From Kutzneria buriramensis (lineage in GTDB: Bacteria; Actinomycetota; Actinomycetes; Mycobacteriales; Pseudonocardiaceae), in assembly GCF_003387475.1 (NCBI RefSeq), contig NZ_QUNO01000012.1, forward strand, positions 186,001-250,000: a stretch of DNA of 64,000 nucleotides, read 5' to 3'. The position numbers and the translations under genes are program-made. The notes beneath the pieces are model-generated. The model did no database searches and had not been told where the DNA came from. It saw only the letters and a list, made by a program, of their open reading frames with translations. Within the stretch, counting starts at the first letter, position 1, and each line of letters begins with the position of its first letter. This document shows, piece after piece, positions 1 through 9,093 of the stretch.

Positions 1-29
1 GTGCGGTAGAACCTCCGGCCGATGGTCAT
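1..29 (-). CDS. Start of a gene cut by the left edge; probable ABC permease
   Basis: Reading leftwards from an ATG at 29 gives MTIGRRFYR before the window ends. The ATG overlaps the TGA of the upstream ATPase gene in the form ATGA, so the two genes should be translationally coupled. By position it is most likely the membrane partner of that ATPase. Nine residues cannot show this, so the role is inferred from context alone. Confidence 0.45.
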
Positions 30-658
30 CCGGCGTGCGCCTCCACTGGCATGGGCGTGACGACCCCGTTGGCGAGCCGGTATCCGGTGTCGAGGCGGTC
101 GATGTCGTGGCTGAGGTGGGAGATCACCAGCAGCGACCGGCCGGCGTCACGCAACTCCCCGGCCAGCTCCCAGAAGTGCAGGTAGGTCTCCCAGTCGAAG
201 CCCTGGTACGGCTCGTCCAGCAGCACCACCGCCGGGTCGTGCATGAGCGCGATGACCAGGTTGAGCTTCTGTCGGGTGCCGCCGGACAGCGACCGCACGC
301 GGCTGGCCCGGTACTGGGTGAAGTTCAGCCGCTCCACCAGTTCGTGCGCCCGGTGCAGGTCCTCCAGCTGGTAGGCCCGCTGGAAGTAGCGCAGGTGCTG
401 GGCCACGGTCAGCGAATCGTTCAGCACGGTTCGTTGCGGGCAGTAACCGAGCCTGCCTCGCGGTATGACCCATCCGTGGTCCGGTTTCAGTTCACCGGCC
501 AGAATTCGGAGCAGCGTGGTCTTGCCGGCGCCGTTTTCGCCGACGATTCCGGCCAGCTCGCCACGCTCCAGTGTGAAGTCCACGCGGTCGAGCACCTGCC
601 GGCGGCCGAACGCCTTGCGCACGTCGGCCACATACAGCGTGGAGTTCTGTGAGGACAC
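26..658 (-). CDS. ABC transporter ATP-binding protein
   Basis: A 210-residue ATPase subunit that would energise a membrane exporter or importer at the inner face of the membrane. It has Walker A (GENGAGKTT, about residue 39), the ABC signature (LSGGTRQKLNL) and Walker B (VVLLDEP) followed by the H-loop (ISHLSHD). The length is that of a minimal, single-domain ATPase of the drug or lantibiotic export type. The start is a GTG at 658 without a convincing ribosome site. It overlaps the next gene by four bases, so the transporter is an operon leaving the window. It is divergent from the polyketide synthase, from which 204 bases separate it; export of the polyketide product is a reasonable inference but is not shown. 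Substrate unknown. Confidence 0.85.
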   Translation of the reverse strand: MSSQNSTLYVADVRKAFGRRQVLDRVDFTLERGELAGIVGENGAGKTTLLRILAGELKPDHGWVIPRGRLGYCPQRTVLNDSLTVAQHLRYFQRAYQLEDLHRAHELVERLNFTQYRASRVRSLSGGTRQKLNLVIALMHDPAVVLLDEPYQGFDWETYLHFWELAGELRDAGRSLLVISHLSHDIDRLDTGYRLANGVVTPMPVEAHAG

Positions 659-744
659 CTCATCACTGTCCGTCCGGCACCGGTTTTCCGCAAGTTGGCC
701 TGCGGGAGCCGGGCCACTGTCGGGTGATCTTGGCTGCCTGCGGT

Positions 745-760
745 TGTTGCTAGGTCAACA
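745..760. promoter_or_regulatory. Possible operator between the ABC and PKS genes
   Basis: TGTTG and CAACA form an inverted repeat around a six-base centre (CTAGGT) inside the 204-base divergent region between the ABC gene and the polyketide synthase. The size and position suit a small helix-turn-helix regulator. A five-base arm is short enough to arise by chance, so this is tentative. Confidence 0.2.
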
Positions 761-862
761 TCGGCTCATGCTCGGCTGAACGGACATCGCATGGCCGTCC
801 GAATTGGATTCGCATTCTTCGCCGCGGCCGGTCGTGCCAATTCCTGCGAGGGAGTGACCGGC

Positions 863-3800
863 ATGGTGGAGCTCGCGCGTGAACCGATTGCCGTCATCGG
901 TATGTCGTGTCGGTACCCGGGTGGGATCGATTCACCGGAGCGTTTCTGGCAGCTCCTGGTCCAGGGTCGCGACGTCATCCGCGAGGGCCCGCAGGGCCGC
1001 TGGGACTTCGAGGCCTTCTACGACCCGGACGTCGACGTGCCGGGCCGGTGCACCTCGCGCTGGGCCGGCTACTTCGACGACATCACCGGCTTCGACGCGG
1101 CCTTCTTCGGCATCTCGCCGCGCGAGGCCACCACCATGGACCCGCAGCACCGGCTGATGATCGAGCTGGCCTGGGAGGCGCTGGAGCGGGCCGGGCTGCC
1201 GCCGCGGGAGCTGGCCGGCAGCCGCACCGGCGTGTTCGCCGGCATGTGCCACTCCGAGTACATCGGGCGGCTGGCCGGCCGGTACGAGGACATCGACGCG
1301 TACATGATGACCGGCAACGGCCATTCCACCGCGGTCGGCCGGATCTCCTACCTGCTCGGGCTGAACGGCCCCAGCGTCGCGGTGGACACCGCCTGCTCCT
1401 CCTCGCTGGTGGCACTGCACCTGGCCTGCCAGAGCCTGGCCACCGTCGAGTCCGACATCGCGCTGGCCTCCGGCATCAACCTGATGATCAATCCGGAGAC
1501 GCCGATCAGCTACTCGAAGTGGGGCATGCTGTCGCCGACGGGCCGCTGCCATCCCTTCGACGCCGGCGCGGACGGCTTCGTGCGCGGCGAGGGCGCGGGC
1601 ATGGTCGTGCTGAAGCGGCTGTCCGACGCGGAGGCCGACGGCGACGAGGTGCTCGCGGTGATCCGCGCGACCGCCGTCAACCAGGACGGCCGCTCGCAGG
1701 GCCTGACCGCGCCGTCCGCGGACGCGCAGCGGGCGCTGTTCTTCGAGGCGGTCGAGAAGTCCGGCGTCGACCCGGGCCTGCTGGGCCTGATCGAGACACA
1801 CGGCGCCGGCACGCCGGTCGGCGACCCCATCGAGTTCGACTCGATGCGCACGGTCTACGGCGCCGGCCGGGACCGCTGCGCGCTCGGCGGCGTGAAGTCC
1901 AACCTCGGCCACACCGAGGCCGCCGCCGGCGTTTCGGGGCTGATCAAGACCGTGCTGAGCCTCCAGCACGGGATGATCCCGCCGACGCTGAACTTCACCG
2001 GCTGGAACCCGCAGATCCACCCGGAGGACACGAGGTTCTTCGTGCCGACCGAGGTGACGTCGTGGCCGGTGCAGGACGCGCCGCGGCTGGCGGCGGTCTC
2101 GTCGTTCGGCGTCGGCGGCACCAACTCGCACGTGCTGGTCGAGCAGGCACCGCATCGAACATCGCAGCGAACACCCGACACCGGCTGCCCGACGATGATC
2201 CCGCTGTCCGCCGCCTCCTTCGAGGTGCTCGGCACCGCCGCCAGCCGTCTCGCGGAGTGGTTGCGCGACAACGACGTCTCGCTCACGGACGTGGCGCACA
2301 CCCTCGCGGCCCGCCGCTCACACAACCTCGCACGCCTCGCCGTGACGGCCCGGTCCGTCGACGAGCTGGCCGCCTGCCTGGAGGGCTTCGCCGACGGCGA
2401 GCCGCAGCCGCACGTCACCTGCACGACCGCCAAGACCGCCGCCGCAAAGGGCAGCGTCTGGGTGTTCTCCGGCCAGGGCTCGCAGTGGAGCGGCATGGGC
2501 CGCCGGCTGCTGGCCGAGGAGCCGGAGTTCGCCGCCGCCATCGCCGAGATCGAGCCACTGGTGTTGGCCGAGGCGGGTTTCTCCGTCACCGACGTGATGT
2601 GCGCGCCGGAGATGTCCACCGACATCGACAAGATCCAGCCGACGCTGTTCGCCATGCAGGTCGGCCTGGCCCGGATGTGGCGGGCGGCCGGCGTGGAGCC
2701 GGCCGCGGTGATCGGCCACTCCATGGGCGAGACCGCCGCCGCGGTCGTCGCCGGCGGATTGTCCCTGTCCGACGGCGTGTTGGTGATCTGCCGCCGGTCC
2801 GCGTTGATGAAGCGGGCCTCCGGCCTGGGCACGATGGCGTCGGTCGACCTGCCCGCCGACGAGCTGGACCTGTCCGGCACGAGCGTCACCGTCGCCGTGC
2901 AGGCCTCGACCCGGTCCACGGTCGTATCCGGCGACACCGCCGAGATCGAGCGGCTGGTCGAGAGGTGGCAGGAGCAGGGCCAGATGGCGCGGCTGGTCGC
3001 CGTGGACATCGCCGCCCACTCCACCCACATGGACCCGCTGCTGGACGAGATCATGAGCGGGCTCGCCGGCCTGAAGCCGTTGCCGCCCACCGTTCCCGTG
3101 TATTCGACGGTGCTGGAGGACGCCCGCGCGGAGTTCACCTTCGACGCCCAGTACTGGGCCGCCAACCTGCGTAACCAGGTGCGTTTCGCCAACGCCGTGC
3201 AGGCCGCCGGCGAGGACGGGTACGGCGTGTTCGTCGAGGTGTCACCGCATCCCGTGACGACCTATCCGATGAGCGAGGCGCTGCCGGAAGCCGTTGTGCT
3301 GCCGACCATCAAGCGCGACTGCGACCCGTCGGAGTTCTTCGGCATCCAGCTCGGGGCCCTGTACTGCGCGGGCACGCCGATCGACTGGTCCCGCGCCTAC
3401 GGCCAGGGCCGGCTCGTCGACGTGCCGACGCTGACCTGGGACCGCAAGCGGCACTGGATCGACCTGCCGCTGCCGCACCCGGACCTCCAGGTCGCCGGAT
3501 CCTCGGACACCCATCCGCTGCTGGGCGTGCACGTCAAGCTGCCCGAAGGCGACGGACGCCATGTGTGGCAGGGGGATCTGGGCACGGCGGTGCTGCCGTG
3601 GCTGGCCGACCACGCGGTGGACGACGCGATCGTGTTGCCGGGCGCGGGGTTCACCGAGATGGTGCTGGCCGCCGGCTCCGAGTTCTTCGGCGTGTCGGCC
3701 GAACTCGTCGACGTGGTCGGACTTCGGTTCGATCGGCTGCTGCCGCTGGGCGAGCACACCGAGGTGTCCACCGTGCTCACGTCGCTGGCGCCGGACCGGG

Positions 3801-6800
3801 CGTCGGTGGCGGTGCTGACTAGCACCGAGGACGGCCTGAACTGGGTCACACATGCCACCGGCGAGGTCCGCAAGCTGGAGTCGCGCGTGCCGATGGCGCC
3901 GGCGGTGATGTCGGAACTCGTTGCGGCGCATACGGTTGTGGAGGAGCTGCCGGGGTTCTACGCCGGGCTGCGGGCCGACGGCTACTTCCACGGGCCGGCC
4001 TTCGCCGGCCTGACCGAGCTGCGCGTCGAGGATGTGGACGGCGGCACGGTGCTGGGCAAGGTCAAGGTGCCGGCCGCCGCGCGGGCCAGCGCCCGCGGTT
4101 TCCGGTTCCACCCGGTGCTGTTCGACACCTGCCTCCAGGCGCTCGGGGCCGCGCGGATCAAGGGCCGCCCGGCCGGCGCGCCCCGGCTGCTGCCGGCGGG
4201 CGTGGCCACGCTGCGGGTGTTCGGCGATCCGACTCGCGGCGTGTACTGCGAGGGCCAGGCCGTGCTCGACGACAGCGACGGCTCGTCCGCGATGGGCTGG
4301 ATCCGGCTGCTGGACGCCGACGGCGCGGTCCTGGTGGAGGCGCAGGACATCCGGCTGGTGTCGCCGGAGCGTGAGCTCGGACCGCGCCGCCTGGACCCGC
4401 TGTTCCACGAGATCACCTGGCAGGCCGCGCCGCTGCCGGAGGCCTCCGTCCCCGGCAACTGGCGGATCATCGGCGACGGCCCGATGGCCGCCGAGCTGGC
4501 CGCGCTGCTGCCGTCCGACGGCGAGGTCATGGGCGTCGTCGTGCTGCCGTCGAATGCCGACGGCATGGAGCAGGTCGTCGACCTGATCGACGTGATCCGC
4601 GAGGCCGGCGACACGCGGCTGTGGATCGTCACGCAGGGCGGGCAGGCGGTGACCGCCGACGAGGACATCAACCTCGCGCAGGCGGCCCTGCGTGGCATCG
4701 GCCGCGTCGCCGGCTACGAGCACGCGGAGCTCCGGATCACCCTGGTGGACCTGGATCCCGCGTCTGACGAGCCGGCGGCGGAGCTGGCCCGGGAACTGCT
4801 CGCCGACGCGCCGGAGGACGAGGTCGCCTGGCGGGCCGGGGAACGTCTCGCGGCGCGGCTGGTCAAGGCCCCGCTGCACGACGGCACCTGGCAGTTCCGT
4901 CCACGACGGACCGTCCACTACGGACTCGACGGCTTCGCCCTCGACCTGGCCCGGCCCGGAAACCTCGACACCATGGGCCTGGTCGTGCGGCCGCGCCGCG
5001 AGCCGGCGGCCGGCGAGGTGGAGATCCAGGTGCTGGCCGGCGCGCTGAACTTCCGTGACGTGCTGCTGGCCATGGGCCTGTACCCGACGGCCGACGGCTC
5101 CCAGCCGCCGCTCGGCGGCGACTGCGCCGGCATCGTGTCGCGCGTGGGACCGGGCGTCACCGGCCTGAAGCCCGGCGACCGGGTGTTCACGCTGGCCAGC
5201 GGCTCGTTCGCGACCTACGTGACCACGCCGGCGGACCTCGTCGCGGTTATCCCCGACGGCATGACCGCCGCCGAGGCCGCCGTCGTGCCGGCCGTGTATC
5301 TGACGGCCTGGTACGCGCTGGTGCACCTGGCCCGGCTGATGCCCGGCGAGCGGGTGCTCATCCACTCCGCCACCGGCGGCCTCGGCCTCGCGGCCATCGC
5401 CATCGCCCGCAGCCGCGGCGCGGAGATCCTGGCCACCGCCGGCAGCCCCGAGAAGCGGGCCTACCTGCGGGAACTCGGCATCGAGCGCGTGATGGACTCG
5501 CGGTCGCTGGACTTCGTCGACCAGACCATGGCGTTCACCGACGGCCGCGGCGTGGACGTCGTGCTCAACTCGCTCGCCGGGCCGGCGCTGCGCGCCGGGC
5601 TGGACGTGCTGGCCGTCGGCGGCCGGTTCGTCGAGCTCGGCAAGCGGGACATCTACGCCGACACCAAGCTCGGCATGTCCCCGTTCAAGCGGAACATCAC
5701 CATCAGCAGCGTCGACCTGGACCTGGTGCTGCGCACAAAGCCCGACCTGGCCTGCACGCTGCTCGGCGAGGTGGCCGAGGAGCTCACCGCCGGCCGGCTG
5801 GACTCGTTGCCGCGCAAGGAGTTCCCGCTGGAGCAGGCCGCCGACGCGTTCCGGCTGATGGCCGCGGCCAAGCACATGGGCAAGCTCGTGCTGACCGTGC
5901 CGGAGACCGGTTCCACGGTCGCCGTCGTGCCGGAGGGCATCGTGCCCGTCGCGCACGCCGACGGCGCGTACGTGATCACCGGCGGTCTCGGCGGCCTCGG
6001 CCTGGAGATGGCGCGGTGGCTGGCCGGGCTGGGGGCCGGGCGGCTCGTGCTCAACGGACGGTCGGCTCCGTCCGTGCACACCGAGGAGGTCATCGCCGAG
6101 CTGCGGGCCGCCGGCACGCAGGTCGAGGTCGTCCGCGGCGACGTGTCGTCGGCGGGGGTGGCCGAGCGGCTGGTCGCCGCCTGCGGTGACGTCCCGCTGC
6201 GGGGCATCCTGCACGCCGCCGCCGTGCTCGACGACGGCATGGTGCTCAACCTCGACCGCTCGCGGGTGGAGAAGGTGTGGCGGCCCAAGGTCGACGGCGC
6301 CTGGCACCTGCACGAGGCGTCCATCGGCCACGACCTGGACTGGTTCGTGCTGTTCTCCTCGGCCGCCTCGATGTTCGGCAACCCCGGGCAGGCCAACTAC
6401 GCGGCCGCCAACGCCTGGCTGGACGCGTTCGCCCAGTGGCGGCACCACCGCGGGCTGCCGGCGCTGTCGGTGAACTGGGGCGCGTGGGGCGAGGCCGGCC
6501 GGGCGACCGGCTTCAAGGACCGTGGATTCAGCACTTTGTCGACAAAGGACGGTATCGACGCGCTGGCCACGCTGCTCGACCACGAGCGCGTGCGCACCGG
6601 CGTCTTCGCGTTCGAGGCCGACAGCTGGTTCGCGATGCTGCCGTCGGTGCTGGACTCCTCGTTCTTCGCCGCCATGCCCCGGAGTTCTCAGGGCGACGCC
6701 CCGGCGTCCGGTGGCAAGGTGCGGGCCGAGCTCGCCGAGCTGCCGGCCGAGGAGCGGCGCCGCTTCATGATCGACTATCTGGCCGGCCAGATCCGGGTGA

Positions 6801-6994
6801 TCCTCGGTTTGAGCACCGCCAGCGTCGACGCCGACGTCCCGCTGACCAACCTCGGCTTCGACTCCCTGACGGCGTTGCAGCTGCGCAACCAGCTGGAGGC
6901 CGACCTGGCGCTGAAGATCCCGGCGACGGCCGTGTGGACCCACCCCACCCCGGCCGCCCTAGGCGACCACCTGCTCGACCAACTCTCCCTCTAG
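863..6994 (+). CDS. Highly reducing type I polyketide synthase, KS-AT-DH-ER-KR-ACP
   Basis: A 2043-residue, single-module megasynthase. KS (about 8-430) has Cys178 in DTACSSS, His313 in THGAGT and His350 in NLGHTEA. AT (about 525-830) has Ser620 in GHSMGE. DH (about 890-1170) has His917 and Asp1088 in FDTCLQ. ER (about 1370-1690) has the nucleotide loop SATGGLGLAA. KR (about 1700-1890) has GGLGGLG and Tyr1846. A C-terminal ACP has Ser2001 in GFDSL. All three reductive domains look intact, so the product should be a saturated chain. There is no thioesterase or docking domain, which suggests iterative use, as in mycocerosic acid synthase. I start at ATG 863 because GAGGGAG lies eight bases upstream and the protein then begins right before the KS; an in-frame upstream extension to 791 has no such site. 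Release may depend on the convergent reductase gene. Substrate and product unknown. Confidence 0.93.
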   Translation: MVELAREPIAVIGMSCRYPGGIDSPERFWQLLVQGRDVIREGPQGRWDFEAFYDPDVDVPGRCTSRWAGYFDDITGFDAAFFGISPREATTMDPQHRLMIELAWEALERAGLPPRELAGSRTGVFAGMCHSEYIGRLAGRYEDIDAYMMTGNGHSTAVGRISYLLGLNGPSVAVDTACSSSLVALHLACQSLATVESDIALASGINLMINPETPISYSKWGMLSPTGRCHPFDAGADGFVRGEGAGMVVLKRLSDAEADGDEVLAVIRATAVNQDGRSQGLTAPSADAQRALFFEAVEKSGVDPGLLGLIETHGAGTPVGDPIEFDSMRTVYGAGRDRCALGGVKSNLGHTEAAAGVSGLIKTVLSLQHGMIPPTLNFTGWNPQIHPEDTRFFVPTEVTSWPVQDAPRLAAVSSFGVGGTNSHVLVEQAPHRTSQRTPDTGCPTMIPLSAASFEVLGTAASRLAEWLRDNDVSLTDVAHTLAARRSHNLARLAVTARSVDELAACLEGFADGEPQPHVTCTTAKTAAAKGSVWVFSGQGSQWSGMGRRLLAEEPEFAAAIAEIEPLVLAEAGFSVTDVMCAPEMSTDIDKIQPTLFAMQVGLARMWRAAGVEPAAVIGHSMGETAAAVVAGGLSLSDGVLVICRRSALMKRASGLGTMASVDLPADELDLSGTSVTVAVQASTRSTVVSGDTAEIERLVERWQEQGQMARLVAVDIAAHSTHMDPLLDEIMSGLAGLKPLPPTVPVYSTVLEDARAEFTFDAQYWAANLRNQVRFANAVQAAGEDGYGVFVEVSPHPVTTYPMSEALPEAVVLPTIKRDCDPSEFFGIQLGALYCAGTPIDWSRAYGQGRLVDVPTLTWDRKRHWIDLPLPHPDLQVAGSSDTHPLLGVHVKLPEGDGRHVWQGDLGTAVLPWLADHAVDDAIVLPGAGFTEMVLAAGSEFFGVSAELVDVVGLRFDRLLPLGEHTEVSTVLTSLAPDRASVAVLTSTEDGLNWVTHATGEVRKLESRVPMAPAVMSELVAAHTVVEELPGFYAGLRADGYFHGPAFAGLTELRVEDVDGGTVLGKVKVPAAARASARGFRFHPVLFDTCLQALGAARIKGRPAGAPRLLPAGVATLRVFGDPTRGVYCEGQAVLDDSDGSSAMGWIRLLDADGAVLVEAQDIRLVSPERELGPRRLDPLFHEITWQAAPLPEASVPGNWRIIGDGPMAAELAALLPSDGEVMGVVVLPSNADGMEQVVDLIDVIREAGDTRLWIVTQGGQAVTADEDINLAQAALRGIGRVAGYEHAELRITLVDLDPASDEPAAELARELLADAPEDEVAWRAGERLAARLVKAPLHDGTWQFRPRRTVHYGLDGFALDLARPGNLDTMGLVVRPRREPAAGEVEIQVLAGALNFRDVLLAMGLYPTADGSQPPLGGDCAGIVSRVGPGVTGLKPGDRVFTLASGSFATYVTTPADLVAVIPDGMTAAEAAVVPAVYLTAWYALVHLARLMPGERVLIHSATGGLGLAAIAIARSRGAEILATAGSPEKRAYLRELGIERVMDSRSLDFVDQTMAFTDGRGVDVVLNSLAGPALRAGLDVLAVGGRFVELGKRDIYADTKLGMSPFKRNITISSVDLDLVLRTKPDLACTLLGEVAEELTAGRLDSLPRKEFPLEQAADAFRLMAAAKHMGKLVLTVPETGSTVAVVPEGIVPVAHADGAYVITGGLGGLGLEMARWLAGLGAGRLVLNGRSAPSVHTEEVIAELRAAGTQVEVVRGDVSSAGVAERLVAACGDVPLRGILHAAAVLDDGMVLNLDRSRVEKVWRPKVDGAWHLHEASIGHDLDWFVLFSSAASMFGNPGQANYAAANAWLDAFAQWRHHRGLPALSVNWGAWGEAGRATGFKDRGFSTLSTKDGIDALATLLDHERVRTGVFAFEADSWFAMLPSVLDSSFFAAMPRSSQGDAPASGGKVRAELAELPAEERRRFMIDYLAGQIRVILGLSTASVDADVPLTNLGFDSLTALQLRNQLEADLALKIPATAVWTHPTPAALGDHLLDQLSL

Positions 6995-6998
6995 AAAA

Positions 6999-7051
6999 GC
7001 CACATGCGCTTCCTACTTGGCATCTGATGCCAAGTAGGAAGCGCATGTGGC
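6999..7051. terminator. Perfect 26-bp hairpin between convergent genes (family A)
   Basis: Arms 6999-7024 and 7026-7051 are perfect reverse complements around a single T, four bases after the PKS stop codon and twelve before the stop of the opposing reductase gene. It should end transcription from both sides. The outer 15 bases (GCCACATGCGCTTCC) recur exactly in the hairpin at 21772-21824. There is no U-tract. Confidence 0.75.
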
Positions 7052-7063
7052 GGAAAAGGGAAG

Positions 7064-8179
7064 TTAGGCGGAGAGGGTGTACTGCTCGCTGCCGAAGGTG
7101 CGCATCAGGTAGTCGCGGTCCACCGGCGCGGTGAAGTCGCCGGTCAGACCCAGGCGGCGCAGGCCCAGGTCGTCGAACCGCCGCCGGTAGGACATGAACG
7201 GCAGGAACGTGCTCATCGTCTGGTAGACCAGCGTCTCCCACGGCGTCGGCTGCTGCGGAGCGCTGGGCACGAACCGCCAGCTGATCGGCAGGATGTCCTC
7301 GAAGAGCTCCTCGAACACGTCGGCCAGGAGCTCCGTGCGGACGTCCCGCGGATGCACGATGTGATAGGTGTCCACATGGGACGTCGGCGCGTGCGCGGAG
7401 ACCTCCACCATCAGCCGCGCGGCCTCCTCGACCTGCAACATGTTCACCAGCGCCTGCGGGTCGCCGGGGATGCGCACGACCAGCCGCTCGCGGCTCTCGC
7501 CGGTCATCGCCAGCGTGTTGACCAGCTTGCGGGCCAGCTGCATGCCGGTGAGCAGCGGATGGGTCGGCAGGTGCGGGTGCGGCCGTTGGTCGGTGACCAG
7601 CACCGACGGGCGGTGCACGACCGCCGGCCGCCCGGTGCGCGCGGACCACTCCCGCACCGCGACCTCGGCCAGGTACTTGGACTCCTCGTAGCGCGTGGTG
7701 AAGCCGTACGAGTCGTCCAGGTCGTCCTCGTAGATGCGGCCCACCGGCCGCCGCCCGGCCACCCCGATCGTGCTGACGTGATGCAGCATCGGTGTGCGCA
7801 CGCCGGCGTCGGCCAGCTCGATGATCCGGCGGGTGCCGACGGTGTTGGTCAGGTGCAGCCGCTGCGGGTCGGAGTTCAGGTCGATCGACGCCGCGCAGTG
7901 CCAGATCTCGTCCAGCTCGTCGGCCAGCGCCCGGAACCGCTGCTGGGTCAGCCCCAGCATCGGCCGCTCCAGCTCGACCACCACCGTGCGCAGGCGGGCG
8001 GCGATCGCCGCGATCGCGTCGTCCGGTCGCCCGCTGGCGCGCAGGTAGCGCACGATTCGCTCGCGGGCGGGAATGCCGCCGGGACGGCTCAGCAGGATCA
8101 CCGAGTCGTGCCGGTCCGCGAGGATCTCCAGCAACCGGGTGCCCAGCAGCCCGGTCGCGCCGGTAATGGCGATCGGCAT
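7064..8179 (-). CDS. Stand-alone thioester-reductase-like SDR (NAD-binding_4 family)
   Basis: A 371-residue extended short-chain dehydrogenase. The N-terminal GATGLLG is the Rossmann nucleotide loop, and YEESK (Tyr-x-x-x-Lys) with an upstream Ser-Thr forms the catalytic set. Layout, including the LGLTQQRF and EIWHCAA segments, resembles thioester-reductase domains and fatty-acyl reductases that cut acyl thioesters into aldehydes or alcohols with NAD(P)H. It stands alone, without a carrier protein. The gene faces the thioesterase-less polyketide synthase, so reductive release of its chain is an attractive but unproven role. AGGAG (8189-8193) lies nine bases before the ATG. A sugar-nucleotide epimerase-like function is the main alternative. 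Confidence 0.75.
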   Translation of the reverse strand: MPIAITGATGLLGTRLLEILADRHDSVILLSRPGGIPARERIVRYLRASGRPDDAIAAIAARLRTVVVELERPMLGLTQQRFRALADELDEIWHCAASIDLNSDPQRLHLTNTVGTRRIIELADAGVRTPMLHHVSTIGVAGRRPVGRIYEDDLDDSYGFTTRYEESKYLAEVAVREWSARTGRPAVVHRPSVLVTDQRPHPHLPTHPLLTGMQLARKLVNTLAMTGESRERLVVRIPGDPQALVNMLQVEEAARLMVEVSAHAPTSHVDTYHIVHPRDVRTELLADVFEELFEDILPISWRFVPSAPQQPTPWETLVYQTMSTFLPFMSYRRRFDDLGLRRLGLTGDFTAPVDRDYLMRTFGSEQYTLSA

Positions 8180-8462
8180 GGTCGAGCGCTCCTAACTCCG
8201 CGATGCCCCCTGTGCGCGAATATTAGATCCACAAGCCGAGTACCACTCGTGATCTCGCTCGTATTGGTGAATCACCGGTGCTCAGCCGGCACTTCCGGGC
8301 GACCGGTGCCTACTGTGTTCGCAGGGCCCGGTGCTGATGCGTCATCCGGATACGGTCGGATCCGGCTGCACGGTTTTCGTGTTCAACCAGCCGCGGGGGA
8401 ATTCGTCGTGCGAATTCTCTTCGCGTTCTCCTGGTTGGAGGAAAGCAGGAGAGGACTCATTC

Positions 8463-9011
8463 ATGCTCAGGAAACTGCTGGTCATCGTGCCGGCACTGGC
8501 GCTGGTCGCCGCCTCGACGGGCATCGCCGGCGCCGCCGTGTCCCGGCCCGCCGCGGCGCCGTCCGCCCGGGCCGCGTGCACCGCCGACACCCCCGAAGTC
8601 AAGGCGTTGGCCTCGTCGATGAACCAATTCATGGCCGCGATCACCGTGACGCCACCCGACACCGCCAAGGCGCAGGGAATCATCGGCGACATGATCAATG
8701 AATTGGTCGCGTTGCAGAAGGCCGGCTGCCTCCAGTTGTCGGCCGCGCCGTCGCGGCTCCAGGACCCGCAGGCCTGCCTGAACGACTTGCAGGGCATGGG
8801 CGCCGCGTTGTTCGGCCTGCTGGCCGCCGTTCTCAAGACGCCGCCGGACCCGACCGGCATCACCACTGCGACGACCGCCATCGGCGCGGCGATCACCAAG
8901 TTCAACAACGACAACTGCCTGCCGATCAAGCTGCCGGTGCCCGGCGGCCTGCCGACGCCGCCCGGCGGCCTGCCGGCCCCGCCGGCCCCGCCGGGACTGC
9001 CCGGCACCTGA
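8463..9011 (+). CDS. Small secreted protein of unknown function
   Basis: A 182-residue protein beginning with a signal peptide (MLRKLLVIVPALALVAAS, ending near AGA-AV). The mature part is mainly helical, has four cysteines that could form two disulphides, and ends in a Pro/Gly-rich tail (PGGLPTPPGG and similar). I choose ATG 8463 because GGAGAGGA lies seven bases upstream and the signal peptide then starts at once; an upstream in-frame extension lacks sense. It is divergent from the reductase gene across 283 bases that hold no further gene. I do not recognise the family. It may be a surface or cell-wall-associated protein. Confidence 0.75.
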   Translation: MLRKLLVIVPALALVAASTGIAGAAVSRPAAAPSARAACTADTPEVKALASSMNQFMAAITVTPPDTAKAQGIIGDMINELVALQKAGCLQLSAAPSRLQDPQACLNDLQGMGAALFGLLAAVLKTPPDPTGITTATTAIGAAITKFNNDNCLPIKLPVPGGLPTPPGGLPAPPAPPGLPGT

Positions 9012-9032
9012 TCGACGCCCGCGGTTGACGGC

Positions 9033-9081
9033 CACCTGAGTGGCTCACTTGGCTCCACAAGCCGGGTGAGCCACTCAGGTG
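9033..9081. terminator. 22-bp hairpin between convergent genes (family B)
   Basis: Arms 9033-9054 and 9060-9081 pair along 22 positions (two G-U pairs) around the loop CCACA. It lies between the secreted-protein gene and the convergent membrane-protein gene. The core GAGTGGCTCACTTGGCT recurs at 53934-53950. Confidence 0.7.
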
Positions 9082-9093
9082 CGTTCGGGGCCG

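Noticed and set aside
3242-6943. 1233-codon open frame on the strand opposite the PKS
   Set aside because: It mirrors the PKS reading frame in GC-rich DNA, is rich in Arg/His/Gly/Gln, and shows no domain. It is a shadow of the real gene.
8399-8417. GAATTC...GAATTC direct/inverted arrangement upstream of the secreted protein
   Set aside because: A six-base palindrome repeated once with no other support; could be chance.
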